DNA of 35,483 bases from an uncultured Planctomycetota bacterium (lineage in GTDB: Bacteria; Planctomycetota; UBA1135; GCA-002686595): NCBI GenBank assembly GCA_903928115.1, contig CAIYPP010000160.1:1-35483 (forward strand). Reading direction: 5' to 3'. The position numbers and the translations under genes are program-made. Positions 24,172-32,339 of this stretch are shown here, in pieces. Numbering within the stretch: position 1 is the first letter of the stretch; every line of letters begins with the position of its first letter. Under the pieces are notes generated by a model. That model ran no database searches, was not told the origin of the DNA, and saw only the letters and a list, made by a program, of their open reading frames with translations.

Positions 24172-24303
24172 GCGACACCTCCGCCCGAGCGGGGGCTGCT
24201 GGATCCGACAGTCGACGAGATGCGAGCGCTCATGCGGCTAGCGCGCAGCCTAGTCCGCGACCGCGCAAGCGGCAACGAGCCGCGCGCAAGTGTGAGAGAA
24301 CTC

Positions 24304-25695
<1,392 letters not shown>

Positions 25696-25706
25696 GAGGT
25701 TTCACT

Positions 25707-27323
25707 CTACTTCTTCGCGGACCTCGCCGCAGGGAGCTCGATCGCGAAGCGCGCGCCGCCCTCGGAGCGATTGGCGGCCGTCAGGTTCCCGCCGTGTGCG
25801 CGCACGATGCCATACGAGATCGAGAGCCCCAGCCCGTTGCCCTGCGTCGTGGTGAAGAACGGATCGAAGATCGAAGAGAGGTGCTCCGGCGCGATGCCCG
25901 GCCCCTCGTCGTCGACGGTGATGCGTACGCTCGGCTCGCCCTCGAAGCCGCGCTCGAGCTTCTCCGCGCGTACGACGATACGTCCACGGCCCTTCATCGC
26001 CGTGGCCGCGTTCAGCATGAGGTTCAAGAGCACCTGTTCGAGTCGTCCGCGATCGCCGGGCACGATGAGCGGCCGCTCGAATCCGCGCACTTCGACCTGC
26101 ACTTCGCCGAAGCTCGCAGTGTAGCTGCACAGCTTGCGCACGCGCTCGACCACCTCGCCGAGCTCCGCCTCGCCGTGCTCGACGCCGGGCCGCGCGAAGG
26201 CGAGCAGGTCGCGCACGATCGTGCGGATGCGCTCGAAGCCCTCGCGGACCTGCTCGACGTAGCGCGAGCGCCGCTCCGCCGTGACGTCCTCGCGCTGCAA
26301 GAGAGCGAGGTAGTTGCCGATTCCTTCGAGCGGATTGTTGATTTCGTGCGCCACGCCCGCCGTGAGCAGGCCGAGCGACGAGAGGCGCTCCGAGATCGCG
26401 AGCTGGCGCTCCATGCCGCGCTCGCGCGTGACGTCGCGCAACGAAAGCTCGATCACGCGCTCATGCCCGAGGTCGATTCCGGACAAGCGCACGTCGACGC
26501 GCAGTTCGCGCCCGTCGCGCGCGCGCACCCTGAGCTCGCGCAACGCGATCGGCTCGCCCGGCCGCATGCGCGCTGCCTCCAAGCCGCGCGCGAGCTCCTC
26601 GAAGTCGCCGCCCTCGACACACTCGCGCAGCTCCACCTGCCCAAGCGTCGCGACGGCCACATTGTTGCGCTCCTGCACGCTGCCATCGCGCGCATCGACG
26701 ATCAGGATCATGTCGGCGGCGCTCTCGGTGAGCGCACGCCACTTGGCGCCCTCGCGCCGAATCGCGACAACGTACTGCGCCGTCTCTCGTGCGCGGAAGT
26801 CCCACAGCCTGCGACGCACGAACCACGCCATCGCGAGCGAGGTGACGAGCAGCGCGCCTCCCGCGCTCCACAGGAGCACGCTCAGCTCACGCCGCTCGGC
26901 CGCCAGTCGCTCGCTCAGCGCCGCTTCCGGCACGACCGCGACGAGAAATCCGCGCGGCGACGGTGCCGCGACCCACCACTCGCCCTCACGTTGCACGCGC
27001 CGCGCGCCGCCGACGAGCGCGGCCCAGCCATCGACGCTGCGCAGCGCGAAATCGCCGCCGTCTCTCCCGACGCGCACGATCTCCCCGGCGTCGCGCAGCG
27101 GCCGCACGCCCGCGAGTTCCGCCTCGCCGAGCGCGAGCGCGTCGAGCAGCCGCTCCACGCCTTCGAGCAGGTCTGCGCGCCGCCGATCGAGGAGCGCGTC
27201 GCGCCGCGCAAGCCCATAGAGGACGAGCGCGCCGATGAGCAGCGCGAGCCCCACGCCCGCGGAGATGCTGCGCCACGGGAGCTGCGGCGGATCCTTCGCG
27301 AGCGGCTTCAGCGGGGAGGGCAT
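25707..27323 (-). CDS. NtrB-type membrane sensor histidine kinase
   Basis: A 538-residue kinase. Two membrane helices (about 19-38 and 147-168) bracket a small external sensor region of about 110 residues. A PAS-like domain follows (about 190-300; ESAADMILIVDARDG). The dimerisation domain has the phospho-accepting His326 in GVAHEINNPLEGI, the form common in NtrB-like kinases. The ATPase domain shows the N box (Asn438 in NLMLNAATAM), G1 box DDEGPGI (471-477), F box FDPFFTT and G2 box GNGLGL (495-500). It is the first gene of the two-component operon and should phosphorylate the adjacent regulator. The signal is unknown. A 144-base region (27324-27467) separates it from the divergent CBS gene. 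Confidence 0.95.
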   Translation of the reverse strand: MPSPLKPLAKDPPQLPWRSISAGVGLALLIGALVLYGLARRDALLDRRRADLLEGVERLLDALALGEAELAGVRPLRDAGEIVRVGRDGGDFALRSVDGWAALVGGARRVQREGEWWVAAPSPRGFLVAVVPEAALSERLAAERRELSVLLWSAGGALLVTSLAMAWFVRRRLWDFRARETAQYVVAIRREGAKWRALTESAADMILIVDARDGSVQERNNVAVATLGQVELRECVEGGDFEELARGLEAARMRPGEPIALRELRVRARDGRELRVDVRLSGIDLGHERVIELSLRDVTRERGMERQLAISERLSSLGLLTAGVAHEINNPLEGIGNYLALLQREDVTAERRSRYVEQVREGFERIRTIVRDLLAFARPGVEHGEAELGEVVERVRKLCSYTASFGEVQVEVRGFERPLIVPGDRGRLEQVLLNLMLNAATAMKGRGRIVVRAEKLERGFEGEPSVRITVDDEGPGIAPEHLSSIFDPFFTTTQGNGLGLSISYGIVRAHGGNLTAANRSEGGARFAIELPAARSAKK

Positions 27324-27467
27324 GCTGCGCAGAAGGTAACGCCCGAAGGTGGCGACACTCCCCGAACTTCTGCGAACGACGCGAGGGATGCCAACGGCCG
27401 CGCGAACCCGTATCCTCCCGCGAGCACCCCCGCCCTCTCACGCCCGAGCCGCACCTCGCCACTCGCC

Positions 27468-28082
27468 ATGAAGATCGAAAACCTGATGACCTCGACCGTC
27501 CTCGCCTGCCGCACCACCGACCCGCTCTCGACCGTCGCGCAGACGATGTGGGACTGCGACGTCGGCTGCCTGCCGGTGCTCGACGGGGAGGAGCGCGTCG
27601 TCGGCATGATCACCGACCGCGACATGCTGATGGCGACGCACCTGCGCGGCGCCGCGCTCTGGTCCCTCACGGCTTCGGATGTGATGGCGAACCTCGTGCA
27701 CGCCCTCGCCGCGACCGACTCCGCCCGCGACGCGCTCGACCTCATGGCGCGCCACCAGCTGCGCCGCCTGCCCGTGCTCGACGCCGAAGGCCGCCTTCTC
27801 GGCATCGTGAGCCTCGGCTCGCTCGCCTGTGCGGCCTCGAATGGCTCCTCGCCTCTCCAGCCCCGTGAGGTCGCCGCTACCCTCGCCGCGATTTGCTCGC
27901 CGCGCGGCACCTTCAACGGGTCGACGCCCGTCGCGGACGCCACCGTCGAGCCCGCCTCCGCGACCCTGCGTCCCGCCCCGCGCGGCAAGAAGCCGTCGAA
28001 GGCCTCGACCACCCCGAAGCCGGCTCCGAAGGCCGCCACTCCCAAGGCCAAGCGCCCGCGCGCCAAGGCCCGCGCCAAGTAG
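27468..28082 (+). CDS. CBS-domain-pair protein with histone-H1-like basic tail
   Basis: A 204-residue protein with two CBS domains (about 1-60 and 70-125; VGMITDRDMLMA and RLPVLDAEGRLLGIVSL) followed by a linker and a tail of about 45 residues made almost only of Lys, Ala, Pro, Arg and Ser/Thr (GKKPSKASTTPKPAPKAATP, then KAKRPRAKARAK). Such tails are typical of histone-H1-like or HU-extension proteins that bind DNA nonspecifically. A nucleotide-sensing module joined to a DNA- or RNA-binding tail is therefore suggested (inference). The CBS part is a paralogue of 21814-22377. The ATG at 27468 begins the conserved MKIENLMT; the frame is open for more than 1.6 kb upstream, but that is antisense to the histidine kinase. 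It is transcribed divergently from the kinase. Confidence 0.88.
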   Translation: MKIENLMTSTVLACRTTDPLSTVAQTMWDCDVGCLPVLDGEERVVGMITDRDMLMATHLRGAALWSLTASDVMANLVHALAATDSARDALDLMARHQLRRLPVLDAEGRLLGIVSLGSLACAASNGSSPLQPREVAATLAAICSPRGTFNGSTPVADATVEPASATLRPAPRGKKPSKASTTPKPAPKAATPKAKRPRAKARAK

Positions 28083-28121
28083 CCAAGCCACGGACGCCTC
28101 GCGCGCCCGCGGACTCCAGCT

Positions 28122-28157
28122 CGCGCCCCCGCCGCGGCCCCCCGCAGCTGGGGCGCG
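28122..28157. terminator. Hairpin between convergent CBS and selenoprotein genes
   Basis: An 8-bp perfect inverted repeat CGCGCCCC / GGGGCGCG with a 20-base GC-rich loop lies 40 bases after the CBS-tail gene and 15 bases past the selenoprotein stop. On the plus strand it is followed by CTCGTTTCC, a poor T-run. Its position between convergent stops fits a bidirectional terminator, but GC-rich repeats arise easily in this genome. Confidence 0.4.
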
Positions 28158-28171
28158 CTCGTTTCCGCTGC

Positions 28172-29179
28172 TCAGCGGTCGCGCTCGGGAACGTGAGGGT
28201 CGGAGACGGGGATCGGGCTCTTCCACTCGATGCCGCGGCGACGGGCCTCGCGGATGTGGTCGTCGTGCTCGCGCGGCTCGACCGAGTGCTGGGCGACGCC
28301 GTCGGTGAGCGCCTTGGCGAGGGCCTTCGCATCCGCATCGGGCTTCGCGTGCGCGAGCACCTTGCCGCCGAGCCCGTAGGGATCGGGCAGCACGACGCTG
28401 ACGCCGAGCTCGGGCGCGAGCCCCTCGAAGGTCTCCGGTGCTTGGAGGACGACGTAGTGGCTCGTGCCAACGAGCTCCTTCGACCAAGCGAGCTTCGCGA
28501 CCTTGCGCGCGAGCGCGGCCGCAGCGTCCTTGTCCTTGCCGCGCACGACGACGAGCGGCCGCATGTCCGCCGCGGCAACGTTGAGCGCCAGCCGCAAGTC
28601 GCGCAGCGTCGGCAGCGCATCGATCGACTTGGCATCGTCCGCGTACTTCGCCGCCGTCGACTTCAGCGCCTCGACGAAGCGCTCGACCGCGCCATAGGCC
28701 ATCGTCGGCGAGCGCGATCCCGCCGTGAGCTTCTTGCCCTCGGGGTCGAGCAGCGCAAACGACGTGTTCTCCAAGCCGCTGCGCCCTTCGAAGACGTAGG
28801 CGAGCACCTTCGCCTCCTCGGCGTCCTCGTACGTCTGCGGCCGCACGCACACGAACGCGCGCGACGCCTCGACCACCTCGTTCACCGACAGGACACTCCT
28901 GTCGGTCTGCTGGTAGCCCGGTCACCAAACCCCGGGCACGCGCTGACACTGCGGCGCCGCCGACATGAAGAGGATCGGTCGCTGCGTGCGCTTCGCCTCC
29001 GCGAGCGCCGCATCCCACGTCCCAAACCACGCGATCCCCGGCCCCGCCGGCTCCGCGTGCACTTCCACGGGCCCGGGCGGCCGCCCGCCGCGCCCCTGCG
29101 GCCCCGGTGCCTGCGCCGAGGCCGGAGAAGCCAGCACCGCCGCGATCGCAACCACCGCCCAACCCGAGACGTTTTTCAT
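28172..29179 (-). CDS. Probable selenoprotein, exported thioredoxin-like (in-frame TGA read as Sec86)
   Basis: Read through one TGA (28924-28922) this frame encodes 335 residues. A signal peptide (MKNVSGWAVVAIAAVLASPASA) is followed by a thioredoxin-like region: WFGTWDAALAEAKRTQRPIL is the typical helix and strand before the active site, then MSAAPQCQRVPGVW, Sec86, PGYQQTDRSVLSV and NEVVEASRAFVCVRP. Cys78 and Sec86 would form an unusual C-x7-U redox pair. The second half (about 195-335) looks like another, degenerate alpha/beta module (RPLVVVRGKDKDA). In the 13 codons between the TGA and the next possible start (GTG 28885), 12 end in G or C, as coding sequence here does. A strong GGAGGAG lies before ATG 29179. 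A SECIS-like hairpin follows the TGA. The alternative is a mutated gene or two genes (85 and 237 residues), but neither part alone is a complete domain. Function is unknown; a periplasmic redox role is inferred. Confidence 0.8.
28884..28906 (-). promoter_or_regulatory. Putative bacterial SECIS element
   Basis: On the minus strand a perfect 10-bp stem, ACCGACAGGA paired with TCCTGTCGGT, closes a GTG loop. It begins 15 bases after the TGA, which puts the loop G 25 bases from it. Bacterial SECIS elements recognised by SelB have the apical loop roughly 16-37 bases after UGA and a G among the first loop bases; both hold here. There is no T-run and it lies inside the reading frame, so a terminator role is unlikely. 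Confidence 0.7.
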
Positions 29180-29226
29180 CGCTCCTCCAGCCTAACACCG
29201 CGGCTCGCGCCCGGTCCGCAAAGCGA

Positions 29227-29261
29227 GCGCCCCCGCCGCGGGCGGGCCGCAGCGGGGGCGC
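29227..29261 (-). terminator. GC-rich hairpin after the transhydrogenase operon
   Basis: A perfect 10-bp inverted repeat GCGCCCCCGC / GCGGGGGCGC with a 15-base loop lies 21 bases past the pntB stop. On the minus strand it is followed by TCGCTTTGCGG, a weak T-run. It probably ends the pnt transcript before the selenoprotein gene. Confidence 0.5.
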
Positions 29262-29282
29262 GTGGAAGCGAGGGACGAAGGC

Positions 29283-30746
29283 CTAGAGCGCCTTGAGCTC
29301 GGTGATGGTGTCTTCGAGGGCCTTCTTCGCGTCGGCGAGGAACATCAGCGAGTTGTCCATCTGGAAGAGCTCGTTGCGGATGCCGGCGTAGCCGGACGCG
29401 AGCGAGCGCTTGACGACGACGACCGTGCGCGCGTCCCAGACCGTGAGCACGGGCATGCCCGCGATCGGCGACTTGGGATCGTTGGTCGCGGCGGGGTTGC
29501 AGACGTCGTTGGCACCGAGCACGACGACGACGTCGGTGTTCTTGAAGTCGTCGTTGATGCGGTCGAGTTCGTAGAGCTGCTCGTAGGGCACGTCGGCCTC
29601 GGCGAGCAGGATGTTCATGTGGCCGGGCATGCGTCCCGCGACCGGGTGGATCGCGTAGCGCACTTGGCAGCCCTTCTTCTCGAGCAGACCGGCGAGCTCG
29701 CGCACCTTGTGCTGGGCTTGAGCGACCGCGAGGCCGTAGCCGGGCACGAAGATCACGCTCGACGCCGCGTCGAGCACCGCCGCGAGCTCTTCGGCCGAGG
29801 TCGACTTCACCTTCGTGTAGCCCTCGTCCTTCGAGCCGCCGCCGCCCGCCGCCTCACCCATGCCGCCGACGAGCACGTTCGCGAGCGAACGGTTCATCGC
29901 CTTGCACATGATCTGCGTCAGAATGATGCCCGACGCGCCGACCAAGGAGCCGCTGACGATCAGCAGGTTGTTCTTGAGGATGAAGCCGGTGGTCATCCCC
30001 GCGATACCGGAGTAGCTGTTCAGGAGCGCGATCGCGACGGGCATGTCCGCGCCGCCGATCGGCAGCGTGAGACCGAGGCCGAGCAGGAGCGAGCCCAGGG
30101 TCAGGAGCCCGTTGGAGAGCCACAGCCCCATCGGATCGGCAGCGAAGAAGCCACCCCAAGCACCGGCGCCGATGCACACGAGCCCGAGCACGACGTTGAA
30201 GCCCTGCGAGCCGAGCGGTCCGATGCGGTTCTTGTTGAGCTTGCCCGCGAGCTTGGCGTAGGCAACGAGCGAGCCCGTCAGCGTGACTGCACCGATGAGC
30301 ACCGCGAGGATCACGGCGACGGCGAAGTCCGCGCCCTCGCTCGACAGCGTCTGGCCGCGCTCGACCGCGCGCGGAACCTCCGCGAGGCCGACGAACATCG
30401 ACGCTGAGCCGCCGAGGCCATTGAAGAAGGCGACGAACTCGGGCATCGAGGTCATCGGCACCTTGACGGCCATCCACCAGCCGATCACGGAGCCGAGCGC
30501 CATCGCACCGAGCGCCAGCGCGTGGGACTGGTACGTCCACTCGCCCTCGCGCGGGCTCCAGTCCCCGCGCGTGATGAGGAGCAGCATGGTCGCGCCGATG
30601 GCGAGCGCCATGCCGTAGGCTGCCCACAGGTTGCCCTGCTTGGCGGTCTTGACCTTGCCGAGCTTGAGGATGCCGAGGACGAAGAGCAGCGAGGACGCCA
30701 TGTAGGCGAGCTCGACCACGTTCGTCATGGAGATCATGGCGAGCAT
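29283..30746 (-). CDS. pntB: NAD(P) transhydrogenase subunit beta
   Basis: A 487-residue inner-membrane subunit that binds NADP(H) and, with the alpha subunits, couples hydride transfer from NADH to NADP+ to proton entry. The N-terminal part (about 1-290) has 8-9 membrane helices, including GSASMFVGLAEVPRA and the glycine-rich NSYSGIAGMTTGFIL. The C-terminal domain III (about 310-487) is the NADP fold with VPGYGLAVAQAQHKV, PVAGRMPGHMNILLAEADVP, GANDVCNPAA and VKRSLASGYAG. The ATG at 30746 overlaps the last base of the pntAB stop (TGATG), showing tight coupling; an upstream in-frame start lies inside pntAB and is rejected. It is the last gene of a three-gene operon. Confidence 0.97.
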   Translation of the reverse strand: MLAMISMTNVVELAYMASSLLFVLGILKLGKVKTAKQGNLWAAYGMALAIGATMLLLITRGDWSPREGEWTYQSHALALGAMALGSVIGWWMAVKVPMTSMPEFVAFFNGLGGSASMFVGLAEVPRAVERGQTLSSEGADFAVAVILAVLIGAVTLTGSLVAYAKLAGKLNKNRIGPLGSQGFNVVLGLVCIGAGAWGGFFAADPMGLWLSNGLLTLGSLLLGLGLTLPIGGADMPVAIALLNSYSGIAGMTTGFILKNNLLIVSGSLVGASGIILTQIMCKAMNRSLANVLVGGMGEAAGGGGSKDEGYTKVKSTSAEELAAVLDAASSVIFVPGYGLAVAQAQHKVRELAGLLEKKGCQVRYAIHPVAGRMPGHMNILLAEADVPYEQLYELDRINDDFKNTDVVVVLGANDVCNPAATNDPKSPIAGMPVLTVWDARTVVVVKRSLASGYAGIRNELFQMDNSLMFLADAKKALEDTITELKAL

Positions 30747-31111
30747 CACTTCTTGCCGCCCTTCGCGTGGAACATGCCCAGCATGCGGTCGGTGACGACG
30801 AAGCCACCGACGACGTTGATCATCGCGCACAAGATCGCGATCACGCCGAAGATCCCCGCCGAGAGCGGGTAGTCATTTCCGACGCAGTACAGCGAGCCCA
30901 CGATCGTGATGCCGCTGATCGCGTTCGAGCCGCTCATCAGCGGCGTGTGCAGGGTCGGCGGGACCTTTTGGATCACCTCGAACCCGACGAAGATCGAGAG
31001 CAGGAGCACCCACAGCCCGACGATCAGGAACGGAATGCTGCCGCTTTCTTGCGCGACGGGCGCGCTGGCAGCTTCGGCCGCTTGGGCGGCCAGGCCAAGG
31101 AACAGGCTCAT
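30746..31111 (-). CDS. pntAB: NAD(P) transhydrogenase subunit alpha part 2
   Basis: A 121-residue membrane subunit corresponding to the C-terminal membrane domain of a full-length PntA. After an Ala-rich N-terminus it has three or four membrane helices: PFLIVGLWVLLLSIFVGFEV, then the conserved VPPTLHTPLMSGSNAISGI, and IFGVIAILCAMINVVGGFVVT followed by TDRMLGMFH. The HTPLMSGSNAISG segment is diagnostic for this subunit. The split of PntA into two genes is the arrangement known from Rhodospirillum-type transhydrogenases. Its ATG lies one base after the pntAA stop. Confidence 0.96.
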   Translation of the reverse strand: MSLFLGLAAQAAEAASAPVAQESGSIPFLIVGLWVLLLSIFVGFEVIQKVPPTLHTPLMSGSNAISGITIVGSLYCVGNDYPLSAGIFGVIAILCAMINVVGGFVVTDRMLGMFHAKGGKK

Positions 31112-31112
31112 G

Positions 31113-32252
31113 TCACTTCGCTCCCGCGACGAGCGCTTCCGCCGTCGCCTTGTGGGTCACTTCGCCCGCGTGCGTGAGCAGGCAGCCCGCGAGCACTTCG
31201 TCCTTGAAGTCCTTGTTCAACGACCCGTCCTTCTGCACGAACAGCTTGACGAGGTTGAGGATGTTCTTGGCGTACAGCTCCGAGGCGTGGAACGGCACGG
31301 TCGCGGGCAGGTTGGGGATGCCGACGATCTTCACGCCGTGGTGCTCGACCACTTGGCCGAGCACGGCGAGCTCGCAGTTGCCGCCGCTCTCCACCGCGAG
31401 ATCGACGACCACCGCGCCGGGCTTCATCGACTCGACCATCGCACGGCTCACGAGCTTCGGCGCCGGACGGCCGGGGATCTGAGCGGTCGTGATCACGAGG
31501 TCCGCCTCGGCCACGCGCTTCGCCACTTCTTGGCGCTGCTTCTCGAGGAACTCCGGCGTCTGCTCCTTCGCGTAGCCGCCCTTCCCCTCCATGTCGCCCA
31601 TGCCGGGGACATCGATGAACTTCGCGCCGAGGGACAGCACCTGCTCGCGCGCCGCCATGCGCACGTCGGTCGCCTCGACCGTGCAGCCCAGCCGCTTCGC
31701 CGTCGCAATCGCTTGCAGACCGGCGACGCCGGCGCCGAACACGACCGCCTTCGCAGGCGGGACCGTGCCGGCCGCGGTCATCAGGAGCGGGCACATCTTG
31801 GCGAGGTGCGACGCGCCGATCAGCACGGCCTTGTAGCCGGCGACCGTGGCCTGCGAGGACAGCGCGTCCATCGCCTGCGCGCGCGTGATGCGCGGCACGA
31901 GCTCCATCGCGAGCGTCGAAACGCTCTGCGCGCGCAGCTTCGCGACGAGGGGCAGGTTCGCCGACGGCGAGAGGAACGAGATCAGGATCGAGCCCTGAGC
32001 GAGGCGCCCCGCCTCGGCCTCCGTGGGCGGAGCGACCTTCGCGACGATGTCTGCGCTCCCCCACGCCTCGGGACCGACGAGCTTGGCGCCCGCGGCCTCG
32101 AACATGGCGTCGGTGAAGCTCGCGGACACGCCCGCGCCACGCTCTACCTGCACCGTGAGGCCCGCCTTGGCGAGCTGCTTCACCGTCTCGGGCGTCGCGG
32201 CCACGCGCGTCTCGCCGCTCTTGGATTCCTTGGGAACGAACAACGTGGGCAT
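31113..32252 (-). CDS. pntAA: NAD(P) transhydrogenase subunit alpha part 1 (NAD-binding)
   Basis: A 379-residue soluble domain I subunit that binds NAD(H) on the cytoplasmic face. It starts MPTLFVPKESKSGETRVAAT, typical of the alanine dehydrogenase/PNT N-terminal domain with its RVA motif. The Rossmann fold carries GAGVAGLQAIATAKRLG followed by the acidic Asp in VEATDVR, and later DLAVESGGN and the PNLPATVPFHAS segment. GGAGGGG lies about 10 bases before the ATG at 32252. It is the first gene of pntAA-pntAB-pntB, with one-base spacing to the next. The 87-base gap upstream (32253-32339) must hold the operon promoter, but I could not place it. Confidence 0.97.
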   Translation of the reverse strand: MPTLFVPKESKSGETRVAATPETVKQLAKAGLTVQVERGAGVSASFTDAMFEAAGAKLVGPEAWGSADIVAKVAPPTEAEAGRLAQGSILISFLSPSANLPLVAKLRAQSVSTLAMELVPRITRAQAMDALSSQATVAGYKAVLIGASHLAKMCPLLMTAAGTVPPAKAVVFGAGVAGLQAIATAKRLGCTVEATDVRMAAREQVLSLGAKFIDVPGMGDMEGKGGYAKEQTPEFLEKQRQEVAKRVAEADLVITTAQIPGRPAPKLVSRAMVESMKPGAVVVDLAVESGGNCELAVLGQVVEHHGVKIVGIPNLPATVPFHASELYAKNILNLVKLFVQKDGSLNKDFKDEVLAGCLLTHAGEVTHKATAEALVAGAK

Positions 32253-32339
32253 GTTGGGGGACCCCTCCGGCCGGGTTTGAGGCCAAAGATGCTAGCAACG
32301 CCCCGCCCCCGCCGTCGCGGGTCCACCCGCAACCCGCCC

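Noticed and set aside
25794..27467. 558-codon upstream extension of the CBS/H1-tail gene
   Set aside because: It is antisense to the histidine kinase. CBS homology starts exactly at ATG 27468.
28172..28885. A separate 237-residue gene starting at GTG 28885
   Set aside because: AGGAG upstream makes it possible, but this would start mid-fold, without the signal peptide and first half of the thioredoxin-like domain. The codons between the TGA and the GTG look coding, and the SECIS-like hairpin explains the TGA better.
32317..32330. GCGGGTCCACCCGC inverted repeat after the repeat-protein stop
   Set aside because: The stem is short with a 2-4 base loop and no T-run. Not convincing as a terminator.
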